A DNA stretch of 64,000 nt, taken from Antedon mediterranea (lineage: Eukaryota > Echinodermata > Crinoidea > Comatulida > Antedonidae). Positions 13,501 through 28,500 of this stretch are shown piece after piece; the first letter of the stretch is position 1, and each line of letters opens with the position of its first letter. Under the pieces are notes generated by a model, which had not been told where the DNA came from, made no database searches, and saw only the letters and a list, made by a program, of their open reading frames with translations. Position numbers and translations under genes: made by a program. The stretch covers positions 13,938,932 through 14,002,931 of the forward strand of contig NC_092679.1 of the NCBI RefSeq assembly GCF_964355755.1. The letters run 5' to 3'.

Positions 13501-16500
13501 TTACATTTCGTCTGAAAAATCGTCACGAGCGAAAGTAAACAAAGATTTCAAACCACGAGTATGCATTATGCATGATGCTAATTAGGATTGTTTACAAATC
13601 GTCACGGTTGAGAAGGTGTTTTCACACAGATCGCGAGGAAGTTTTATGATTATGCATACAGAGTAGCCATACAAGCGCGTTGCATTATGAGATATGTTTG
13701 GATCGAAAACTTTGACTGGAAGTCAAAGTTATTTTTTGAACAAAAAAACGTCCGTATGTTGGTTAAATCATTTTTTTTTCAACTAATTTTTGGTGAAAGT
13801 TAATAACTATTATGATACTTCAAAATAACCCACCTTTTTTTCTAAATATAAAAAAAAAAAATTTTTTTAATTAGTAAAGGGACAATACATCTTTAAGGAG
13901 GAGTTGGACTGTAACTAGTATTTATTAAGTGGTTATAGAAGGAAAGCTGAACTGAAAGTCTTTTTTTAGCAATAGAGAATACATGGAAATAAATATATGT
14001 ATATGTTTTTTTATACTTCAATACTAAAAAAATAGTCAAATTGGCTGCCAGCTAATGGAATTGTTTTCATTTTATAAGTGAAAACATAAGTGTTTTGGGG
14101 TTTTTTTTCTATGTAAGTGATTAACTTTGTTAAAACTACAAAATGGCCTATTCAAATTTGATTTTAATCATCTTCATTTTTCAAGATTCTATGGGACAAT
14201 ACATCTTTAAGTTTAGTGTCATTTTTTGGACAAGATATATTGTCTTCCTGAAAATATATTTTAAAACATTTTCGTTGTGTGTAATACAGTATAACACTTT
14301 AGGGTTAGTTATTCACTTTTAACAATAATAATATTTCTTCAATTTTCATTTTTTTTGGGATGAAACATTTTAAATTTATTATTTTGATATTATTTTGCGA
14401 AAGTATTCAGGAGTAGTAAAAAAGAAAAACAATTATTCACTATTTCAATAAGTGTATTTATTTGAAAAAAAGTCATAAGATAATGTACAGTGTAAATATG
14501 AGTTTGGGATATTTATTACATTTAATCAAATGAGAAAAAACTGTATGTTTTGTCATGAATAATATAATATTTAATAATAATTAGAAAATGAATGTGAAAA
14601 CTTTACAATAATATATAGGCCTATAGTTTATATTTGAAAGTGACAAACCCATGAAGATTCCCAGTTCGTGTTTATATGAAATGTTTTATATGGTTATAAT
14701 AAACCTCTGTTGAAAGATATTTGTAACACCACTAATAAATACAGTCAGCAGATCACATGTACGTGTAGTCAACATGCAATAAATGCTTTAATTCTTGTAA
14801 CTGTGTTGATATTGGATACATCTTCTTCTGTCCTTGTGATATATACGGTACATACAATCATGCACATTTCAAGCTTTGGAAAAGGATAACATTTTCCCAC
14901 AAAAACCAAACACTGTGATTGGTGTAACGGGAAGAGTTAAATTACATTTTAATTTAACTCTTCTCTGGTTAAACTTACATAGGAAATACTTCAGAGTCAT
15001 CTTCTCTGATTATTTTAAATGTAGCATTGTATTGGCCAACCCACTATCTCCTAGGCCTAGCAATCGCGACGAATCAGCACATCGTGACGCGTTTAGTGGG
15101 AACCGACAAGAAAAACTAATAGACGCATGACAATTCAACTTTCAAAGCGATCCGTCGAATGACGCTTGACGCATGACGCTTCGCGGCTTCGCGTTCGGTG
15201 TGCACCGGCCTTTAGTGTGTAGGCCTATCGGCCTTTAATATTTATAGTTTGAGAATAATTAAACGAAGGCTTCTAATCAATGTTTAATTTACTAATAAGT
15301 TAAATAATGATTCATGTAGTAGTCAATACAAATACCCTTTAACAAACTCTCATTCCATTCATGGATTCATGACAAAGTAGACTAACAGGATTGGTATTAT
15401 CAATAATAAAGAATATAATTCTTTTAATTTATCAGTATCATTCATTATTTCGATAATGTTTATTAGTGAATGATGTAGGCCTAGATACAAAACAAAAAGT
15501 AAAACACTCACAGTGTACCATATATGTATCCACGAAATATTGGAATTTCCGTAAGTCTATTATAAGCAAGGAGTCTAAATAAGAATAAATAAAACATGAC
15601 ATAACTATAAACATCTACGATTAAAGCAATTACAAATTAAAGATATTATGTTATAGTGAGCATGTTAATTGTAATCAGAAAACTGTTCTTCCTCTAGTAA
15701 AACAATAATAGTATTTAATGTGAAGAAGACCCGTGTTACACATGTGTAAAATCGAAAGTTCGAAATCTGAAAATAACAATAATGTAAGGTGTAAAAAATG
15801 ACAACAATGTCTGGGCTGACTAGGCAAAGCTGCAATTCATGTCACATGATTTATAAAATACAAGCTAGTTAGGCCCATCCCATGACAAACTGCCGTACAT
15901 TGTAACTTATTTAAGCTATATTCACTATCCTTTATGTACAAGACAACGATGTGGCATTTTTTTTTTATTTATTATTTATTTTATTTATTTATTTATAAAC
16001 TTATTTTACATGGATGACATTTTCATTAAAAATAATGTACAAATGGTCCATGATTAAAGAAATGCATGCATAATAGTGAATAGTCATAAGTTACAAACAT
16101 TTTTTTTTGTTTTAGATTAGGACTATAGAAAGACATACAAGTACAATAACATTTAAAATACAGATACAGAATTAATAAACAGTTAAGTAAGTACATCGCA
16201 GTTACACCGGTTCTCAAGTTGAGGTTTCTATTTAAATACATCATATTAGTTGTGTTTTGTACTTATATTTAAACGCATTGTAAGAGGTCGCTTCTTGCAA
16301 TGATATATGAAGGTTATTCCATACTTTCCAACCAGCCACTTGAAGTGACATATTCATTTTGGTAACATTTATCTTGGGTATAACTACATTTAAGGGTTTT
16401 GCCAATCGAGTATTATAACCATGTCTATCAATGATTAATTCAACTTGATCTACCAGACTTTGAGGGGCTAGGCCATGAATGCATTTGTACATCATATAAG

Positions 16501-19500
16501 ATATTGAAAATTCACGCCTCTGTTCAAAGGACTTCCAACCCAGGTCATTGATAATGTCATCCCCTCTGAAGTTTATAAAATCATAGTTTCCTGACGTGAT
16601 TCTAGCAGCACGTCTTTGTTGTTTCTTTGCAATATCAATAAAACAATTCCCCGTAACATATATACAAGTATCATCAGCAAATACATTACATGTTCAAGTT
16701 TCCACAGACTGTGAAATATCATTTATAAAAAGAAGAAATAGTAACTGTCCAAGGACCGACCCTTGTGGAACTTAATTCCAATTTTGATTAGCTCAAAATC
16801 AGATTTATTACCATTACAGAACACAAATTGTTTTCTCCCTTTTAAGTAGTTTCAAACCATTTAACTGATACTGTGTCAAAACCGTATTTGGTTAGTTTAT
16901 ATAAAAGTATATCATGGTTTATTGAAAAAAAACATTTTGAAATAACGAGAAACATGCACCTATCATTTCTGAATCATTTAAAGCCCCATTCCCTACGTTT
17001 TTTAGATCTAATTTAAGATCACAAACTATATTTAATGTAAAAATAATACTATATGGTCCTATTGCGATAACTTTTTTCGTCTTTAAACGGTTAAAAATGT
17101 GAAAAATAAATCGATTTTAATAATTATAGCGGCCCGCTATAAATCCCAAAATGCATTGCGCGCGGATTGATATTTTTGTTTTTCACCTGTAATTCGCCCA
17201 CTTTTCGATCGATCGTGAAGCCAAAACAAATGGAAGACTCCTAACTTTTCAGCGAAAATACCGGGTGTTCCCCAATTTGTATCAACGGAGTCTGGCAAAA
17301 ATAGAAAGACAATTAATGCAGCAACTATACAACGTCAGGCTAGGTATATAGCTAGCGTACGATGTTCGTACGTTACCGATGTTTACCAGCAGCTAGGCCT
17401 ACAAAACTAAGCCTAGCTAGGCTAGGCCTGAGACCGTCCACGAGAGTTCGATCGCCGCGAGCTACTTAGGTAGTGCATTGTTTCTCACTTTTTATCATAA
17501 TTTACCATAAAACGTACATTTAAGACAAGGAATGACATGGTTTAATGTTTTTAAAGTGATATATATGTATTATTTTCCAAAAAATGTCCAAAATTGCAGG
17601 GAAGGGGTCTTTAAATATTCTAACCATTCACCAACAACTAGTCCATGGGATTTAGACTTTTAACTCACACAAATTGCAAGAAAAGGTTTTTTTGATGAAA
17701 TGTGTTCTTTAGACCCTACTGAACACATTTATCAACGTTAGGACATTTTTCGACAACAGGAAGTAGCCTAATTTGCATAATTAAAAATGGCGGCCATTTT
17801 TAATAACGTACTCTGTATCTTGGAAACCGCTAGTCACAGATACTTAATTATGGTGTCAAAATCGTTAGAATATATGTTTTTATATTCACTTTAATGAAAA
17901 AGTTTGTCCAAAAATGAATGGAAGTGCTATTTCTAACATTATTGACCTTTGACCTTGATTTATCATATCTTAGCAACCACTAATCTGAGAGACACACAAT
18001 ATGGCTCAAACTGTTTAGAAACTACATATTTATATTTAGTCTAATGGCATGTTTTTGCAATAAAATGGCCAATTCTAACATTATTGACCTTTGAACTTTG
18101 CACTACATAAAATCGCATAACTTTGAAAATATTGTACATATGAAATTATTTTTAGTGTCAAATTATTCAGAACATACATGTTTCTATAGAGTCCAATGAC
18201 ACATTATTTCCAATAATGACCTATTGTATGGTTATTAACATTTGAACTATATTTGAAAAGGATTTTTATCCCGGAATCTTCTTCATGTAGGCATTCATTA
18301 GAACATGTGATTTGGCACTACTTGTTTAGAATATGGTGGTAATTTAAATTAAATTTAAAAACTGAAATATTCACTTTAAAAAAAAATATTAGACTATGTA
18401 TACATACATTATAGGTTTGGATTATTAATACATTTTTAATTAGGTCTTACATCTTACTCAGGAGAAAGTTGGTGTTGACACTATTAACAGAGCCAACAAA
18501 AATGTATTTTTTTTTTATGATATATTGTACATACTTTAAATAGGCCATGCCATTTTGCAGGTTTATTAACGTTTTTTTCAAGTTAGTAATTTATTTTTTG
18601 ATCAAATTAAATTGCCATTAAATGGCATATTCAAAAAACAAATTTCTAAAGATTATTTAGTTTATATTTTGCTAAGGATAGCATCACTCTTGAGGGCATT
18701 CTTTTAGGTTGAAACATAGTCTTATTAAGAAGGCATTTTCTACTAATAGACGCATTGTTGACAACTGGAATTTTAAAAGATCGATATTAATGCAACATAT
18801 TTAGTTTAGTTTAATTAATTGGCTATCGAGACTCATAATTAGGCTGACCACCACTTGCAATATTTTCGCCGTATACAGTAAAAACCTCAGTTTCTTATGG
18901 AATTTATTTATTTATTTCAATAACCATACAGTACGACTACTAGTCGTGTATAGTTTTTAACCTTTTATAACTTGTTTTTGTACTTTTTTTATGTGAATGT
19001 ACGTATTGTGTATGTACCATGTTTCTATGTGGTTTAATTTTTACGATTTTTTAACCATCAATTTTAATGCTTTTAATATTATATAAATATATTGTAATTC
19101 AGCTTCAGCTGCGAAAACGATAAGAAATAAAATAAACAAACGTGTAAACTTGTAGGCAGTTTATGGATGAATGCAATAGTTTATGCTTATAAATTTAATG
19201 TATCATGGCCTACTTTAAACTAAACATAATAAGTCAACATTGCAACTCTTACATTTTAGAGTGCCAAATCACATGTTCTAATGGATGTCCACATGAAGAA
19301 GATTCCGGGTTTTTTAACATTTGAACTATATTTGAAAAGCCTTTAAAAAGGCTTTTCAAATATAGTTCAAATGTTAATAACCATACAATAGGCCATTATT
19401 GGACATAATGTGTCATTGGACTCTATAGAAATATGTATGTTCTGAACAATTTGACACTAAAAATAATTTCATATGTACAATATTTTCAAAGTTATGCGAT

Positions 19501-22500
19501 TTTATGTAGTGCAAAGTTCAAAGGTCAATAATGTTAGAATCGGCCATTTTTTGCAAAAACATGCCATTAGACTAAATATAAATATGTAGTTTTTGAACAG
19601 TTTGAGCCATATTGTGTGTCTCTCAGATTAGTGGTTGCTAAGATATGATAAATCAAAGTCAAATGTCAATAATGTTAGAATCCGCCATTTTTTGCAAAAA
19701 CATGCCATTAGACTGGATATAAATGTGTAGTTTCTGAACAATTTAAGCCCTAATTTGTATATCTCTGATTAGTGGTTGCTGAGATATGAGAATTCAAGGT
19801 CAAAGGTCAATAATGTTAGAAATAGCACTTCCATTAATTTTTGGACAAACTTTTTCAATAAAGTGAATATAAAAACATATATTCTAACGATTTTGACACC
19901 ATAATTAAGTATCTGTGACTAGCGGTTTTCAAGATACAGAGTACGTTATTAAAAATGGCTGCCATTTTTTATTATGCAAATTAGGCTACTTCCCGTTGTC
20001 GAAAAATGTCCTAACGTTGATAAATATGTTCAGTAGGGTCTAAAGAACACATTTCATCCAAAAAACCTTTTCTTGCAATTTGTGTGAGAAAAGGGTCATT
20101 TTTTAGCTAAATCCCATGGACTAAACCCTATGTAGGGATGTTATTGTTGAGTGACCTTCTTTTAAGAAGGCAAATTGATCAATGCTAATTAAGTTATGAT
20201 TTACAAGATATTCAATAACATGTACCTGTACCTCCTTTTCCATTATTTTTGCTATGTGGCCAATCACTGAGATTGGTCTATAGTTACACATATCGTTTTT
20301 AGCAATTTTCCAGTCATCTGGTATAATACCATTGAGTTAAATATTTGGCATAAGGAATATGAGATAAATGGAGCGGCTAATCGGAATAATTTGCTATCAA
20401 AGTCTATCACATCTATATGTTTTTTTCAGGCAATTTTGAGAGTTTATTTTGTACCGTTTCAACATTAACCTCATGAAACTTAAATTTATAAAGACAATCA
20501 GGATTTTTCCATTTGGGAAAACTATTTTTATCAAAAGAATCGGCCATGTTTGTTTCAATATTAGTAAAATATTTATTGCATTTTTCAACAATAACTGTAG
20601 TATTCAAATTCTTTTTACCCTTTCCAGTTACTCGATTTATCTCATTCCATAATTCTTTTAGATTATTTTTATAGTTAAGATGAACTGTATCGTAATATTC
20701 GCGCTTTGCCTTGTTAATAGTATTTGTAAAGAGATTTCGTAGTCGCATTATATTCATATTTTTTTTTCAGGATTTGCCAGTTTAATTTTTGATTTGACAT
20801 AATCTCGTTCGTACATTAATTTCAGAATACTAGAGGGTGAGCTCGCTTCGCTCGCTCCTCTCTAGGAAGTGTAGACGCTGGTTCTCGGAATGATAATGTT
20901 CTCCTTTTTATACGTTTTCTGTCGGTTACCATTATTGAAAATGCTTGACATTCGTAAAACTAAACTACTTTGTTTCACAGTGTTTTAGATGATTAATAAC
21001 ATTTTAAAGTATAGTTTTTATTGTTTGGTAGGGCCCTTTGGGGAGGCGGAGTTCATTTGAGGGAGGTGCTTATTCGAGGGATATATGTTAAATTTGTTAG
21101 TTTTAATAATATGGTAACATTTATAATCAAATGAAATCCTCTAATAGATATGAAAAGTGGTAAAAAAAGAATAACAAATGCTTGGTAAATTGTAGATAAC
21201 AGTGCGGTGAATTCTATACAAGTAGTATAATTGTGTTATTATAAATATGCATGTGGATGGACGTTTATTAGATAGTTGGGTTGGGGTGGGGGGTTATTCA
21301 AAGTGATGTTTTATTGGAGAGGCGTTTATTCAAATGAATACCATCCTAATAATTATTAATACATTATTTAATTTAATCTTCTTTTGAAACTAACTGCCGT
21401 GACAGAGTGGGCCCAAGAAAGAAGACATTACGGCTTGCAACATGGGCAGACATCTCGGTCCTAACGGGAGACAGGAAGATAACCTACAGTTATTCCTGCA
21501 AGCTTACTCAATAAAACTCAGCTATCCGGATTTCACTCGAAAAAAGTCTTATCATCAAATCTCCCTATGTAATTTTATAATACTATTCCCCACAATATAT
21601 TCTGATTCTTTATGGCGTATATTTAATTTGATCTTTATTAATTTGCAGTATAATTTCTATTATTTAACTACTGTACCTTCACACACGCGCGCCATGGAGG
21701 TATAAAAATACCTCTATTAGTCATAGCCATTTCAGTTTTTTGTTTATTTTAAAACATACCGCGCGCGCATGGAGGTATAAATACCTCCATGCGCGCGCGG
21801 TATGTTTTAAAATAAACAAAAAACTGAAATGGCTATGACTAATGGCCAACTTAAGCTCCAGTCCTACTATCTGATTTTTTTTTCGTCTTCCAAAAGGACA
21901 CTGTATTGATGGATGGAAAGTGCCTGTTTCCAGTCACCTTTAGGGTCAAATCTATTATTTTAACTGCTCCCTTGTGTATAAAAGAGAGAAAATATTTGAA
22001 ACCAGGTTGTTGCAAGGTGAACTTATCTTAAACCCGGAAATCACTTTGACCGGGAAGAATTGAAATTGAGATGAAAATCTAATGTTGAAATCATAAATTT
22101 TGTTAAAAAACTCTTTAGAATATCTTCCTAAGATAGAAATATGGAACAATAGCGTCGATGTGAACACTAATGTTATCAAATCTACGTTTCGTGGTACATC
22201 TCAGATAGATAAGGTAGGTATCCAAGGCGGAGATTTGTACCACCGAAGTTTTTGCATTGTGCTCACCTAGGTCAGAATTAACCATAATTTATATATATAG
22301 ATTAGGGGTCATCCAGGATGAGCATCTGCGTTTAACTCTGCATGATTTTATTGTAGAGGGATGCTCAATTTTTTTTTTATTATTTTGTAATTTGTATTTT
22401 TTGTAATTACAGGAAGGTATCAAACTTCTAAACTGAACTTTGAATATAATAATTGTAAAAATATTGATAGATAAACATGTTGAAACATAACTGAAAATTA

Positions 22501-25500
22501 CTCACAGACTAAAAATACTGTCCATTGCGACGAAGGCGTCTTTGTGTATAAAGCTAATATTGTTGTTTACAAGATCGCTGAAAACAACAAAACAGACGTA
22601 CAATATTCTAGTATGTAACTACCTTTACGCTTAAAAGCATTGCTTTATTTTTAAAGCATTGCTAAATTTTTAAAGACTCCATACTTCACTATGTCGGTTG
22701 GTCGGTAGGTCCGTCGGTCGGTCTGTCGGCAGGTCGGTCGGTCGGTAAATACTAACTCAAATTTGAGCACTCGACTGGGCCAGCCATATATATGGCCTTG
22801 TATCTCTTAGTGACTGATCATCATGATTGTGTTTTATTGAGGTTCAGTAATATCTTGTGGTTAGAGATCAGATAACAATATTATGACGTAGGGGTTGTCT
22901 TTCGCTTAAAATATGTAATAATAATTATAATATTAATCTAGTTTAACAATTCTTAAATAGGGAGGTATTTAAATAACAACAAATAAAAATAAAATGTTGA
23001 CAAAAAATCACAAAAACGTGTGTTCAAGATCAGATATTCATTCTTTATACACTACTGAATAAACCATGGTTCTTTTTTACAGCAGAACGTAACCAAATTG
23101 TGCATTTTGCCATTTGAAGAACCATTACATTTTCCACAATTTATTTTTCTATAAGTCAGCACCAGATGCCCACCAGATAGACATATGCAAGGTAATGAAA
23201 TCCTGACAATAATATAATTGAATGCCATAAAGAAATAACATTTGTGTAATTGTAATCCAGCTACATGGCCATTCTCCATATCTTAAGAAGAATTTAAGGT
23301 TATGTGGTTTAAAAAAATAGGCCGTTGGTGGTATGCCCATCTATGGGAATGTTCGCTTCTTTTATACATAATACTTACAGCACCAATATGTCGCCGCCTT
23401 GAAATGCTTTTGATGGGATACTTCGTAGTTTGTTTTTAGAAAGATGTCTATGGTATGGTATTGAGAAAATAACAGATTAGTCTTAAATATGACCCGAAGT
23501 TACTTTAGAGATGCAACCTTCAATCACCACAAAAAACTGGATAATACCAATGAGCACCATATTACAAAAATTATAGATATCATCGCGAGTTACATTAAAA
23601 AGATATTGACATTATAATAATTTAACATCTATCCGGGGGTTGTTTTATAGCATTTTTAATTAATTGTTTTCAATTATATTAATTATGATATAAAAATAAA
23701 TTAAACATTTGCTTATAATGTAGTAATGTAGTATATAAAAGCCCATATTAAAATTAATTTAAACAAAACATGTGAATTGATAGTTGATTTTAGGACAAAA
23801 AATAGGTCAGTTCATGAGCCTCTTAATATAGGAAATGAGTTAATTAAAGTTGTCCCAGAGTATAAATATCTAGGAACTATAATAGACAAAAAGCTGGTCT
23901 GGTGTAATAACATTAAAAAACTCTATAAAAAAGGACAACAGCTATATTTGTTAAGACAACTTAGGAAATTTAATGTTAGTAAACAAATTCTTATACTGTT
24001 CTATCAGTCAACCATACTTAGTGTTATATCTTTTTGTAGAATTATCTGGGAGGCTTGTTTATATGAAAAAGATAAGGAATTATTAAATAAAATTACCAGA
24101 AGGGCTGGGCGGGTTATTGGAGTTGATGTATCCATACCTAATTTCAACTACGATGGAGGTGTTCTCTCCTTGGTAAAACGTATACTCTCCCAAACAGACC
24201 ACCCGCTCCATAAGGAATACATTTTTCTTCCATCAAATATTCGTATCCGTCTGCCTCGAAGCCGTACTAAACGCTACAATAAATCATTTGTCCCACAGTC
24301 TATTGTCACCTATAACAAACTTGTCCAGCGCTAACTCATGGAGAGAACACCTGGATCGTAGCCTTTTTTATATTTTATTAGTGATTTTCTATATTGACTG
24401 TTTTCTGCATGTACGTATATTGTTATTATCTCTGCAGTGTATATAAGAGGAATTTCTAATGTATTTTTATATTGGACCAAATAAAGAATATATATATAAT
24501 ATATTTTACCATTTTTTATATTTTGTGGCCAGTAAAAATCGTAATTTATATAATATAGATCTGTGCCTTAAATATATATATATATATATATATATGTCAC
24601 ATACATTTACAGATTTAGTAAATCACGTGGAATTCGGCACCGCAACCGCAATAACACTGTAATGGTAACTGGCAAACAAAGTTTTTATATTTTTAAAATG
24701 TAATTTTACTATGTGGAATATACATTGTTCAATTGATTAATGACAGTGAATTGATAAAAGTCCTCTTCCATCCATTCATCCGTTACGCTATTCGTCTTGG
24801 GTAGACATTGCGTACGCTAATCGTTTCCATGATAATAATTTAAAATAAATAAGTGCATCAACCTAGCAACGTGACCGATAATACAAATAGCCAATAAATA
24901 GAAAAAGGTCAGTAGTACAAGGCTATGTATCTTTGTTACGGAATCAGAGCTAGACTTTCGATCGCCCTCTAGTGAGATTGTATAAACAGAAAACAGTTAT
25001 ATTTATTACTCACATGCTACTTCCTGTTGAGAGTTTGAAAGTTCCAGTAGATAGTTCTACGACAGATGGTGAAATAGAGCTAAAAAGAATAGAACACAAA
25101 TTATATCATTAATATATAATTTGTAACTTTTAATAATAAAGTATTGTGTGTATAGTTTGGTTCCGCCGAACAACGCCGATATACACTGTACTAGATGGTA
25201 CGCGAGCGAACTTTGGTAATCGTAAATGACATTTAATACAAATGACGTTTAACTATATTATCACACGTTAATTAAGTTTGTTAGTCTGTAATACTATTCT
25301 GCGACTTGTTTACACTTGTGGGTTTACAGAAAAAAATTTATCATATAATACTCTTAATATATAATATAAAAATTTAATCTGTAACTCTGACAGAGTGTTC
25401 TAGATGGCATATAATAAATAATGCCGATTCAAGATAAGCGAGCCTTCGAGTTGTCTGACCACTCCAACATTTTCGAGAACTTGTTTGAATAACGTGTTCG

Positions 25501-28500
25501 TATTTCTACCACGCTTCGAGCATTTGTTTGGAAGAATAGCTTTTACGTCAACGATCATTATCGGATCTAATAAAAAAAAATCAGATTTGCAGAATTTCGT
25601 TGCTGGGTTTTGATGAATGTAGATAAATCACATGTCTTACATATATTGTGAATGTCGACGTTGGTGTAAGACAGTTTATAACATTAATCATCTAAAGTGT
25701 TTTTCGCCGATAACCACTACGGATCATTCGTCGTAAAAAGGTACACCAGGTCGAATCAAGTTTATTTGATTGTGCAGACGTTAGAACCCAGTTTTGACAA
25801 TTGAATGTCAATCGACTTCGAATATAAGCTCATAGGAAAATCAAACGAGTTTGGAGAAGAATATTGTGATTTAATAAAACATTCTTCATTGACGAAATTT
25901 GTTTTTGGCAGATTCGATGCAACTATTGAATTCCCAGTGTCCTGTGGTATTCTGGTCATGGACGATTTGAGAGCCAAGATAGCGAAACCTGTCGGTGTTT
26001 TTAATAGGTTTTCCATAAGGGATATAACACTCTTGGGATAAACATCTTCTCCATATGTGAATTTACGATTGGTAGTCATGGTTTCTGTTTTAGTCGCATT
26101 TATTTCCAGTTTAAATTGTTTAAAAATGGAATCGATCAGGGAGAGTGATGATTCGAGTGAAGCAAACGAAAATAGATATAACACGATATCATCGGCGTAA
26201 CCTGCCCAATCGAGTTGCGATGTACTGCCAACAGTTGGTCCACGTTTAATAGTTGCACGTTCTTCGCGAGTAGTAGGTATTCGATGTTTGAATTGACAGA
26301 AATCTAATCTCTGACTGGTTGCGTGATGCATGAAAATTCTCATTACAAAGTCAATATATAAATCAAACACCAGCGGTTGTTGGTACGTTTCGTCCTTCAA
26401 CATCTATCTGTAGTTTTTGAGTACAAATTTTGAAGTATATCAATAAGGGTAGTGTTTTCGAGTTCTGGTGGTAAACGAAGGCGTATAGATGTCCAGAGCC
26501 AGGATCTAGCGATATGATCAAACGCGGCAGATAGATCGACAAAAGAAGATATCCTGTCGTTGATTGATCGTTCGTGATTTGCATGCTGAAAACGTTTGGT
26601 GGCATCATTGGTGCCATGATTTTGACGAAAGCCATATTGATTGTCAGTGAGCTGATGATCGTACCATGATTGAAGTCTTGAAAGTATAATGTTGATGACA
26701 CTTTTACCAACGATAGAGCCGATGTTGAGTCTACGATACATAGTTGGGTCACGTTTCGAGCCTTTGCCCTTCCACAATGCTTCAATTTTTCCATTACCCC
26801 AACTTTTTGGAACAGTCTTATCTTTCCAAACTTGCTCGACAAGCTCCATAAAAAGTTCATAAAATTGAAAGACTTTCTCGCATGTTTCAAAATTTCAGGT
26901 GGAATGTCATTGGAAGCCTTCCGATTTTTCCGTTTAGCTAAACTTTCGATAACTTCGTCCCGAAAGGGAACATCTTTCTTAAACGGATATTGCCGAGAGA
27001 TTTCTTGGAGTTGTTCAACTAACCCCGGTATATCTGTTGTAAGTTCAGTAGGAGTTTCGTCCTCTCGAGGTAGTGGTGGATTAAAATGGTTGGTAAAGTG
27101 ATCGATGAGCTTTTCTGATGGACAGGACGAAGGTGGATTTTCCAGTGTTGTTGTTTGCGATTTTGCTTTAGCAAAGAGTTTAGCGATTTCACGATTTATA
27201 GCATGAATATTAATCTTAGCAGCCTCAGATTTGAAAAAGTTGTTTTTCAGAGTTTTGTGACGGTTTAGAATTCTACGTGATAATATGATGGTTGGTGGTT
27301 TCTTTAGGATCACCATTTTGACGAGCTTTATCACGCTGTTGAAAAAGTTCTTTTAATTCGAGATCATTACGCCACGGAGGATCGCTTTGATTTGGTACTG
27401 TGCGTTGGGGATCTCGGCATTTGCAATTTCTTTTAGATGTCGAATGAGCACAGCATCTTTCTCATCAACCGAGTTAATGGCATTTAGTTGAGAGAATCGT
27501 TCTTCAAGTTTGTCATGGAAGTTTCTTTTCGTTATTTCGTCATTCAAGAAAAAATCCAAATCTAGTTTTTTTTCTTTTTGGTGTGTTTACGATTTACGAA
27601 ACGTGCCACTTTAGTTTTCGGAGTTCTAAAAGTGGTTACTAAAAGTTTATGATCACTATTAAAATCGAAACTAATTTGTTCGCACACGACAATCGGGGAT
27701 ATATTGACGCAGCCAGTCATTGCACAGGAGGTAGTCAAGTGTTTTTAGTCGCGTGGAAGCGACTCTATAGTTCACTATGTCGGTCGGTCGGTCGGTCGGT
27801 CTGTCGGTCTGTCGGTCTGTCGGTCCGGTATCACTATGCGTTTTATCGCTTTCTGACCTTATCTTGATATCAGTTTAATCTAGCTAGGTCAATTTTTCAC
27901 AGTATATTCCTTATGGCCAGGAATCGATGTGGTTATGTTTTCACGGTGCGCAATAAAAAATTACGCGGTCTACGCACGATTTAACGAAATCACGTTTGTA
28001 ATCATATCTTCACAACCATGAATCACAATTAAATGAAATTTGGTACTCATAAATTTCAGGGCATAAATCATCATATGGCAATACAATTACGTGCGTAGCG
28101 CATGTAACGCATGCGTACGCGCGCTTAAAATTTTCAAAATTTATTTTCGATGAAATAAGAGTACGTTTCAGGCAATTTTAAGCGTTTACAAAATTCGTAT
28201 TCTGCATTACCAACTTTTATGATTGTATTACCCTTTTTCGTACTTCTTGTAGTGCACAAAGAGTGAGTCCACTTCTATCGATCTGACGTACAGCTTCTTC
28301 TAGTCTCCAATCTTCCGAGCCGCTTCGAATGTTAATTGTGCCAATTTTCCATTGATGAAAGTTTTTTAAAGATCGATTCGACGTTTTAGGCATGTGTAAC
28401 AATGATTGCGTATTTTGAATTTTTCTATAAGTTAATTTTATACAGTCGCGGTATTGGATAAGAATAAGGATATTGTTTAACAACTGCACACTTCCTCTTA

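Larger units (their letters stand above)
12181..15214 (+). mobile_element. TIR DNA transposon with MADF/BESS-like remnants
   Basis: Terminal inverted repeats of about 33 bp: AAAGGCCGGTGCACACCAAA at the left, and its inverse ending GGTGTGCACCGGCCTTT at 15214, continuing inward as CGCGAAGCCGCGAA on both sides. The target duplication is unclear (flanks GTT and AGT). The interior holds MADF and BESS-like coding remnants, no transposase that I recognise, many AGGCCTAG words (12640-12960) and a nested MITE. MADF/Myb-like proteins accompany PIF/Harbinger elements, so a Harbinger relative is possible. 13900-15100 has no recognised feature. Confidence 0.65.
15958..22370 (-). mobile_element. CR1/L2-like LINE broken by three insertions
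   Basis: LINE pieces in transcript order: 22302 to about 22370 (reads RRCSSW), 20128-20829 (joins to MTPNILKLMYERDYVKSK, then the pre-RT linker, then NYRPISVIGHIAKIMEKE and DQFAFLKEGHSTITSLH), about 17616-17638, then 16240-16977 (GACF, FFSINHDILLYKL, VPQGSVLGQLLFLLFINDIS, VFADDTCIYVTG, and the C-terminal AGWKVWNNLHISLQEATSY). The ATTTATT-rich stretch at 15958-16000 is the 3' tail. Insertions: Helitron-like 20830-22301, long-TIR element about 17639-20127, MITE about 16978-17615. It also has its own stops and a frameshift, so it is dead. Confidence 0.78.

Noticed and set aside
25805-26041. Plus-strand ORF of 78 codons
   Set aside because: It is antisense to LINE reverse transcriptase sequence.
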